From contig JADFYA010000071.1 of the NCBI GenBank assembly GCA_015233285.1, positions 1-12,224 on the forward strand: DNA of 12,224 nucleotides. The letters run 5' to 3'. The stretch comes from Deltaproteobacteria bacterium (GTDB lineage Bacteria > Desulfobacterota > JADFXK01). The translations under genes and the position numbers were made by a program. This document shows positions 6,598-12,224 of the stretch, piece after piece (the first letter of the stretch is position 1; each line of letters opens with the position of its first letter). Under the pieces are notes generated by a model. It was not told the DNA's origin and made no database searches. It saw nothing but the letters and a program-made list of their open reading frames with translations.

Positions 6598-7434
6598 TTA
6601 TTTTTCCTTGTTCTTTTTGACTATGATTCTTTTTTCTTCAGGAATCGGAGGAGGAACAGGCCCGCCGGAAATTTTCTGGACCGACCCAAAGCGAGGGGGG
6701 CAGGCTTCAAAGCAAGTTCCGCATTTTATGCACTTGTCCTGGTCGATAACATGGATCCGGTTTTTCCCGCCGACAATCGCCTCGACCGGGCATTTCCTAA
6801 GGCAAATCATACAGGCCTGGCACTTATCCGGATCAATATGGTAGGAGACCACGTCACGAAATAGACTGTCTATCTCTTCAGTGGTGAAAAGCTTGTCATA
6901 CTCCTCCAGATCATAAAGACGCGACGCCAGCTTCTCCTTTTTGACCACCTTAATATATGGGACTAACTTGATAATTTCTGCCAGTCCGGACTTCAATTCG
7001 CCTAGGTCTAGTCCTTCTCCCTGGCCCAGCGGCCCCAGCTTATTCACCCTATTGCCAAACCCATTCATAATTTCGGCAAAAAGGATTCCTTCACCGGCGG
7101 ACATGAATTCGATCTTCAGCCTATCCGGGTTCAGCCCCAGGTAGGCCAGTATCTTTCTGCATAGAAGGACCATGTTTAAGGCATGGTAATTTCCATGAGT
7201 AATATAATTACATTCATTTAAACGGCAACCACCAATAATCACGCCGTCGGCTCCATTAGAAAAAGCCCGGAGGACAAATTCCAGGTCGATTCTACCGGAA
7301 CACATGACGCGAATAAGCCTGACATCCGTTCTATATTGTAGTCTGGAAACTCCAGCCAAGTCAGCCGCTCCGTATGCTCACCAATGGCACATAAAGCCTA
7401 TGATTCTCGGCTTAAATGCAAGTCCCGCACTCAT
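6598..7434 (-). CDS. mvhD: Selenocysteine-containing MvhD-ferredoxin fusion (BamF-like)
   Basis: A 278-residue protein if the TGA at 7380-7378 is read as selenocysteine (residue 19). The ATG at 7434 has AGAGGTGA 6 nt upstream and starts MSAGLAFKPRIIGFMCHW. The TGA follows, and the frame continues AYGAADLAGVSRLQY. Cysteine is usual at the TGA position in the MvhD C-x-W-C-x-Y-x-x-A-D motif. Other MvhD [2Fe-2S] residues are in MCSGRID and GCRLNECNY. The C-terminal part (about residues 190-278) adds two [4Fe-4S] ferredoxin motifs, CQACMICLRKCP and CIKCGTCFEACPPRFGSV, and a NuoF-like tail (SGGPVPPPIP). MvhD passes electrons between an oxidoreductase and HdrA. In Bam clusters the equivalent BamF is reported as a selenoprotein in Geobacter. 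It follows the HdrA-like gene by 51 nt. Calling the start at 7359 (TTG) would lose the metal-binding N-terminus. Confidence 0.88.
7343..7380 (-). promoter_or_regulatory. UGA codon and candidate bacterial SECIS hairpin in the MvhD-like mRNA
   Basis: After the in-frame UGA (7380-7378) there are 27 nt to the loop of a CUGGA-GUU-UCCAG hairpin (7355-7343): five perfect base pairs and a triloop beginning with G. This agrees with the general bacterial SECIS pattern of a short upper stem, a G in the first loop positions and about 16-37 nt between UGA and loop. The stem is short, so the call rests mainly on the Sec context. Confidence 0.55.
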
Positions 7435-7485
7435 TCGTTCTCACCTCTTTTATCAGTAATCCCGGCTCGATTCATTGGTATACTT

Positions 7486-10400
7486 CTACGCATCTCCAAC
7501 CGCCGCATCCATTGGTTCCAGGATCTCGTTTGCAGGAAATGCCGCATCAATTTGGCTGAATAGCTCTTCATCGGTAAAGTGCTTTAGTGAAATGGCCCCG
7601 GTCGGACACTTGGCGTTGCAGAGACCATCCCCTTTACAGAGGATAGGATTGACTACAGCCTTTTTGCCCTGTTTTGTCTCACGAAACTCTATGGCGCGAT
7701 ACGTACAGGCGGAGATACATTCTCCACACCCCATACACTTACTCTCTTGCACCTCACAAACAGAGCCGGAGGCGACGACCGTATCGTGTGACAGAAGGGT
7801 TAAGACCCGGCCGGCCGCTCCGTAAGCCTGGTTAATCGTTTCCGGCATAAGCTTTGGGTAGTGGGCCAGTCCACAAAGATAAACGCCGTCTGCGGCAAAC
7901 TCAACAGGTTTTAATTTGGCATGGGCTTCTTTGAAGAAGCCGTCCGGGCTCAAAGTCACCTTGAATAATCCGGCGACTTCCTTAGTGGCGGCAGAGGGAA
8001 TAACCGCGGCGGCCAAAGCAACCAGATCGGCGTCTATTTGAAGCTGATTCCCTAAAATATAATCCGTCACGGTAACCCTTAGAACTGGTCGACCATCCTC
8101 TTCAACGGCTTCCACCAGAGGTTTATCTTCGGGCTCATAGCGAATGAATTTTACATCGTTACTTGATGCTTCCCGGTAATAATCTTCTTTAAACCCGTAT
8201 GTTCTTATATCCCGAAAGAGAATGTAGATATCCATATTGGGGTTTATCTCTCTCAGTTTCAAGGCGTTCTTTACGGACTCGCTGCAACATATCCGGCTGC
8301 AGTAATTTCTGTCTTCATTTCTGCAGCCGACACACTGGATCATGACTAGGCTCCCGGAGTTAATCAGCCGTTCATCTCCTTTGGCGATTCGCTCCTCCAG
8401 CTCCAGGTGGGTCAAAACCCGATCATCTTCTCCGTAAAGATATTCGGTGGGTTTATATACGTCGGCACCGATGGCGATGAGGGCTGCGCCGTGTTTTATC
8501 TCATTGATCCCTCTTTCAGATTTTACCTTGGTTACGAAATTTCCCACATAACCGGTCGCCTCTAAGATGGTCGCGTCGGTATAGACATGGATCAAGGGGT
8601 CCTGATAAACCTGGCGGATGATGTCACTCAGATATGCTTGAACATCCAGCCCTTCCAGAGTGTAATGAATCTTTCGGGCTATCCCCCCCAGGTCGGTAGC
8701 CTTCTCCACCAGATGAACCTCATGTCCCTGGCGGGCTATGCTTAGGGCGCTGGTCATGCCGGCCAGGCCGCCTCCGACCACTAAGGCCATCGGGTTGACG
8801 GGCAGATCAAATTCCTGTAACGGCTCCAAATGGCAGGCCCGGGCCACAGACATCCTGATTATATCCTGTGCCTTCTGGGTGGCTTCTTCCTTTTCTTTGG
8901 AGTGGACCCAGGAGTTATGCTCCCTGATATTAGCCATTTCACAGAAATATTGATTAATTCCCGCCTCCCGCAGGGTGTCGCGGAATAACGGCTCCAGGGT
9001 CCGGGGCGAGCAGGCCGCGATAACCACTCGATTGAGCCCTTTTTCCCTTGTGATGTCGGTTATTTGTTTGGCGGAATTAGTCGCACATGAAAATAGTTGT
9101 TCCTGAGCGTAGACGACATTAGGTAAGGTTAAAGCATATTCAACTGTGTCCGGAACATTGACTATCCTGCCGATATTGGCCCCACAATGACAGACGAAGA
9201 CGCCGATCCTCGGCTTCTCTTGGGAAACATCCCTTTCCAGCGGATAGATTCTTTCTTTGGTCAGCTTCCCCCGCCGGAAGTCAAGGAGTTCACCGCACTG
9301 GGCCCCGGCCCCGCTGGCGCTAAAAACCGATTCGGGAATATCTATGGGACCCTGGAATCCTCCGCTGACAAAGATCCCCCGCCGGTTGGTCTCCATGGGA
9401 TTGACGGGATTGATCTTACAAAAATCATGATAATTTAGTTCTATTCCATACTTAGCCGACAGCTCCCGATAACCCGCCGGAGGATTCAATCCGACGGATA
9501 AGACGACCATATCGAATTCTTCCTCTTTTACTCCTTCATCGGGTGTAGCATATCGGATGGTGACATTCTTGGTTTCCGGGTTCTCTTTTTCTATTGAGGC
9601 GTAGCTTCTGATAAATCTGGTCCCGGGAAGTTTCGCCGTTCGTTCGTAGTACCGCTCAAAGTCCTTGCCATAGGACCGAACATCGTTATGGAATATGGTG
9701 CACTCGGCCCCTGCGTCATGCTCTTTGGTCAAAATCACCTGTTTCTGGGTATAGGTGCAGCATACAGCTGAACAATAGCTGTTTTCATCCGGCGTAACCC
9801 GTCTGGAACCGACGCATTGAATCCAGGCGACTTTATGGGGATGCTTCTTGTCGGAGGCGCGCAGTATCTCACCCTCGTATGGCCCGGTGGCGCACATCAG
9901 CCGTTCGTAGTCCATACTGGTCACCACGTTCTGAAACTTCCCGTAGCGATATTCCGCCCTGACCTTAGGATCAAACGGCTCAAATCCAGGAGAGAGAATG
10001 ATCGCCCCGACTTTTACTTCTTCCTTTTCGGGCGTTTGACTTAAGTCTATGGCCTTATTTTTGCATACTGCTTCGCAAATACGACATTTTTTGTCTTTAA
10101 GGTAAAGACAGCTTTCGTCGATATAAGCGACCAGGGGAATGGCTTGGGCAAAATATATGTGTACGGCTTTATTCTTCGATATTTCCTGATTAAATTGATC
10201 AGGGCATTTCACCGGACAGTATTCCACGCAGGTAGTACACCCCGTGCATCTGCTCTCGATAATGTATCTGGGCTTTTTAATCAGCGTTACTTTGAAATTT
10301 CCTGCTTCCCCGACCACACTGTCAACTTCAGTGTAGGTCAGGATCTCTATGTTGGGATGCCGGCCGACCTCGACCAGTTTAGGTGCGAGAATTCACATAG

Positions 10401-10611
10401 AGCAGTCATTGGTCGGGAAAGTCTTGTCGAGCTGGGCCATGTGGCCCCCGATACTCGGCGCTTTGTCAACCAGATAAACCTTGAAACCTGCATTGGCCAG
10501 ATCAAGAGAGGCCTGGATACCGCTGATCCCCCCGCCGACAACCATAACATCTCCAAAATTAGTGTCTGCGAGACTATTGAGAAGCTGTCCTTTAACCGAT
10601 TCTTTTTCCAC
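7486..10611 (-). CDS. hdrA: Duplicated HdrA-like flavoprotein, selenocysteine-containing (BamE-like)
   Basis: A 1041-residue protein if the TGA at 10395-10393 encodes selenocysteine (residue 73). GTG 10611 is the only in-frame start after the upstream stop; TGAGGA lies about 9 nt before it. The first unit has a FAD Rossmann motif GGGISG (26-31), [18 protein letters not shown] (65-81; cysteine is usual at U73) and ferredoxin-like cysteines [12 protein letters not shown] (122-133) and CRICEAVC (176-183). The second unit starts at IGVFVCHCG (469) with another FAD motif, GGGLAG (613-618). Each unit carries a QCVG-x-R...YCS-x-x-CC block. Two C-terminal [4Fe-4S] motifs follow (about 959-1005). HdrA is the electron-bifurcating flavin hub in heterodisulfide reductases. 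BamE is the equivalent in class II benzoyl-CoA reductase. The gene lies 33 nt after the HdrD-like gene. The true partner set and electron carriers are inferred. Confidence 0.9.
10360..10395 (-). promoter_or_regulatory. UGA codon and candidate bacterial SECIS hairpin in the HdrA-like mRNA
   Basis: After UGA (10395-10393) come 15 nt and then the hairpin CUGGUC-GAGGUC-GGCCGG (10377-10360). It has six base pairs including two U-G pairs. A further G-C pair can close the loop to AGGU, so the loop holds the GGU core seen in the E. coli fdhF SECIS. The UGA-to-loop distance of 21-22 nt is within the range known for bacterial SECIS elements. Confidence 0.65.
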
Positions 10612-10644
10612 TTTTCCGTATCCTCATCAGGTTTCTTTGGTTAC

Positions 10645-11796
10645 CTAAATCACTTCTGCGATAATTTCGGTGATGTCTTTAACTTCCAGGGTTTCGACAA
10701 CATTCAGAGTTAACCGACTGTCTTCAAAGTTGGCAATGCAATAGGGGCAGGATGTACTGAGAACCTCAGCCCCGACCCCGATAGCCTGTTCTAATCTCAG
10801 GTCGGAGAATCTCTCCCCCTTTGGTGTTTCCATCCAAATCCGGCCTCCGCCCCCGCCGCAACAGAGACTATCCACCCGCGCATCAGGCATCTCCATCAAT
10901 TCTAAACCTGGTATCTTTTTTAAGACGGCACGAGGCTCGTCATAGATGCCATTATGCCGGCCCAGGTAGCATGGGTCGTGATAAGCCACTTTTTTTCCGT
11001 ACTCTTTGGTGATCTGAAGCCGTCCTTCATTGATAAGCTGTGATAAATATTGGGAAATATGGATCACCTCAAAGTTCACCATAAATTGGGGATACTCGTT
11101 TTTGAAGGTATGGTAGCAATGAGGCGAGGACACGAGGATTTTCTTCACCCCGTTGTCAATAAAGTTTTTGATGTTTTCCCTGGCCAGGCGTTTGAATAAT
11201 TCCTCATCCCCGGTTTTGCGGATGCTCTCTCCACAGCAATTCTCCTTCTCGCCCAGTATCCCGAAATCTACACCCGCCGAGTTGAGGATCTTGGCCGTGG
11301 CTTTAGCTACCTTCTTTAATCTTGGGTCATAGCTAAGGTAGCAACCGGGGAAATATAGAATGTCCATTCCCTCGGTGAATGTATTGACAGCCAGACCTTC
11401 CGCCCACTTGGCCCTATTTTGTCGCTCTTCACTAAAGGGGTTGCCTTCGCCGACGAGGCTTCCGCTGATGGTGCGGATAGGACGGACAGATTTGGGAAAA
11501 ACGCCATATTCGGTGGCGATCCGGCGTAAGGCGACTCCGGATTCGATCTGTCTGACGTCCCTGGGGCACTTCTGAGGGCATCTGCCGCAGGTGGTACAAC
11601 GCCAGATATCTTCACTTTCTATGTCCGTCAAACCGAACGTAGCCTCTCGGACTATCTTGCGCATACTAAAGCTTCTGACCCTGTTCCAGGGGCAAACAGT
11701 ATCGCATAATCCGCACTGGAAGCATAATTTGAAGGCGTCTCCACCGTTCGCTTTAATGACCTCGATGATCTCTTTGTAGGGGGCTACAGTCTCCAC
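10645..11796 (-). CDS. HdrD-type (HdrC-HdrB fused) iron-sulfur protein, BamD-like
   Basis: 383 residues. The N-terminal HdrC-like part has two [4Fe-4S] motifs, CFQCGLCDTVCP (C25, C28, C31, C35) and CTTCGRCPQKCP (C67, C70, C73, C77). Two CCG domains follow. The first has C152, ENCCGE (C187-C188) and SSPHCYHT (C227), and lacks the last cysteine of C-x-x-C. The second is complete: DPCYLGR (C276), LCCGGGGGR (C312-C313) and CPYC (C350, C353), with the spacing expected for an unusual CCG-type cluster. There are no membrane segments, so the protein is cytoplasmic. In HdrB/HdrD the complete CCG domain holds the non-cubane cluster that handles disulfide or thiol-like chemistry or two-electron transfer. 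BamD is the class II benzoyl-CoA reductase version. The start is GTG 11796, with AGAGGA about 12 nt upstream, which is longer than ideal. It lies 35 nt after the BamC-like gene. Whether it serves Bam or another reductase is not settled by this window. Confidence 0.88.
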   Translation of the reverse strand: METVAPYKEIIEVIKANGGDAFKLCFQCGLCDTVCPWNRVRSFSMRKIVREATFGLTDIESEDIWRCTTCGRCPQKCPRDVRQIESGVALRRIATEYGVFPKSVRPIRTISGSLVGEGNPFSEERQNRAKWAEGLAVNTFTEGMDILYFPGCYLSYDPRLKKVAKATAKILNSAGVDFGILGEKENCCGESIRKTGDEELFKRLARENIKNFIDNGVKKILVSSPHCYHTFKNEYPQFMVNFEVIHISQYLSQLINEGRLQITKEYGKKVAYHDPCYLGRHNGIYDEPRAVLKKIPGLELMEMPDARVDSLCCGGGGGRIWMETPKGERFSDLRLEQAIGVGAEVLSTSCPYCIANFEDSRLTLNVVETLEVKDITEIIAEVI

Positions 11797-11831
11797 TGTC
11801 TTTATTAATCCTCTTCTTTCGCCTTAGCGTT

Positions 11832-12224
11832 TTAGTCCTTTTTCGACATGGCCATTCGGGCAACGGTATCCATTAGTTCCTGCAATCCATATTTGCCGGC
11901 CAAAGAATCCAGTCCGGTCTCCAGATCACCCAGCTTCACGTCCTCTTCAACTTCCTCTTCTCTTTCTTCGTAAGTCAGGGCTTTAGTTATGCACCACTGA
12001 ACACACAAAGGCTCTGGTTGGGCCGGATCGTCTTCACACATATCGCATTTTAGAGGAAGTTTGGAATCGGGTTCTTTAAACACATCCCTGGATGGGCAGG
12101 AAGCCCGGCAGAAGCCACACTCTTCATATTCTTTCCCGTCGATCACGTATTTGTCTCGGCCCATGCATTCGGCTGCAGCATACTCACCCGCGTATACCGG
12201 AAGATATACGTCTCTTAGTGGTTC
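11832..12224 (-). CDS. Multi-[4Fe-4S] ferredoxin-like subunit (BamC-like), N-terminus beyond window
   Basis: The frame is open to the window edge, giving 130 residues of the C-terminal part. The ATG at 12164 is internal, because homologous-looking sequence (VYLPVYAGEYAAAEC) continues upstream. Cysteine motifs are C20 (numbered from the edge), CGFCRASCP and KCDMCEDDPAQPEPLCVQWC, the latter with the usual KCDxC...CVxxC pattern of DmsB/HycB-like ferredoxins. An acidic linker (EEREEEVEEDVKLGD) and a helical tail follow. Such subunits wire electrons to a tungsten or molybdenum catalytic subunit. In Bam clusters BamC does this for the tungstoenzyme BamB, which would lie just upstream, outside the window. 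Gene order (this gene, then HdrD-, HdrA- and MvhD-like) supports the BamC assignment, but other aldehyde:ferredoxin-oxidoreductase clusters share this layout. Confidence 0.75.
   Translation of the reverse strand, partial: EPLRDVYLPVYAGEYAAAECMGRDKYVIDGKEYEECGFCRASCPSRDVFKEPDSKLPLKCDMCEDDPAQPEPLCVQWCITKALTYEEREEEVEEDVKLGDLETGLDSLAGKYGLQELMDTVARMAMSKKD

Noticed and set aside
10393..10611. Reading the HdrA-like gene as a pseudogene with an early stop
   Set aside because: The only stop is a TGA at a conserved Cys/Sec site with a downstream hairpin, the rest of the frame is intact for 968 codons, and the neighbouring gene shows the same pattern.

Overview
The window looks like a chromosomal segment of a strictly anaerobic bacterium, most plausibly a Desulfobacterota (deltaproteobacterial) degrader of aromatic compounds or a related syntroph. 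This is inferred from gene content: ATPase subunits of a class I benzoyl-CoA reductase, and a cytoplasmic Hdr/Mvh-type electron-transfer module laid out like bamC-D-E-F of the class II (Bam) benzoyl-CoA reductase. Every gene I can support is on the minus strand, so gene order runs from high to low coordinates.

Right part (12224 to 6093): a tightly spaced cluster with 33-52 nt gaps. It encodes a multi-cluster ferredoxin-like subunit (BamC-like, N-terminus beyond the window), an HdrD-type CCG-domain protein (BamD-like), a 1041-residue duplicated HdrA flavoprotein (BamE-like), an MvhD-ferredoxin fusion (BamF-like) and a GNAT acetyltransferase. The HdrA-like and MvhD-like genes are each interrupted by one in-frame TGA where family members carry a conserved cysteine. 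In both, the reading frame and homology continue past the TGA, and a hairpin with a G-starting loop sits at bacterial SECIS distance. I read both as selenoproteins (Sec73 and Sec19). A naive ORF call would truncate both.

Middle (6092 to 3518): a repeat-bearing gap of about 600 bp ends in a near-consensus sigma-70 promoter with a dyad at the expected transcription start. It is followed by a small DUF2080-like protein and two BcrD- and BcrA-type ATP-dependent activase subunits. The catalytic BcrB/BcrC subunits are not in the window.

Left part (3517 to 1): a non-coding gap of about 570 bp, an unrecognised 241-residue protein, and a SPINDLY/HMW1C-like (GT41-type) glycosyltransferase that carries a single-base frameshift near 1862-1868 and runs off the left edge.

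Working model (inference): the Hdr/Mvh-like proteins move or confurcate electrons between NAD(H), ferredoxin or another carrier and a low-potential reductase, while the BcrA/D pair couples ATP hydrolysis to a related low-potential reduction. Selenocysteine in both the HdrA- and MvhD-like partners parallels the methanococcal HdrA/VhuD selenoproteins.
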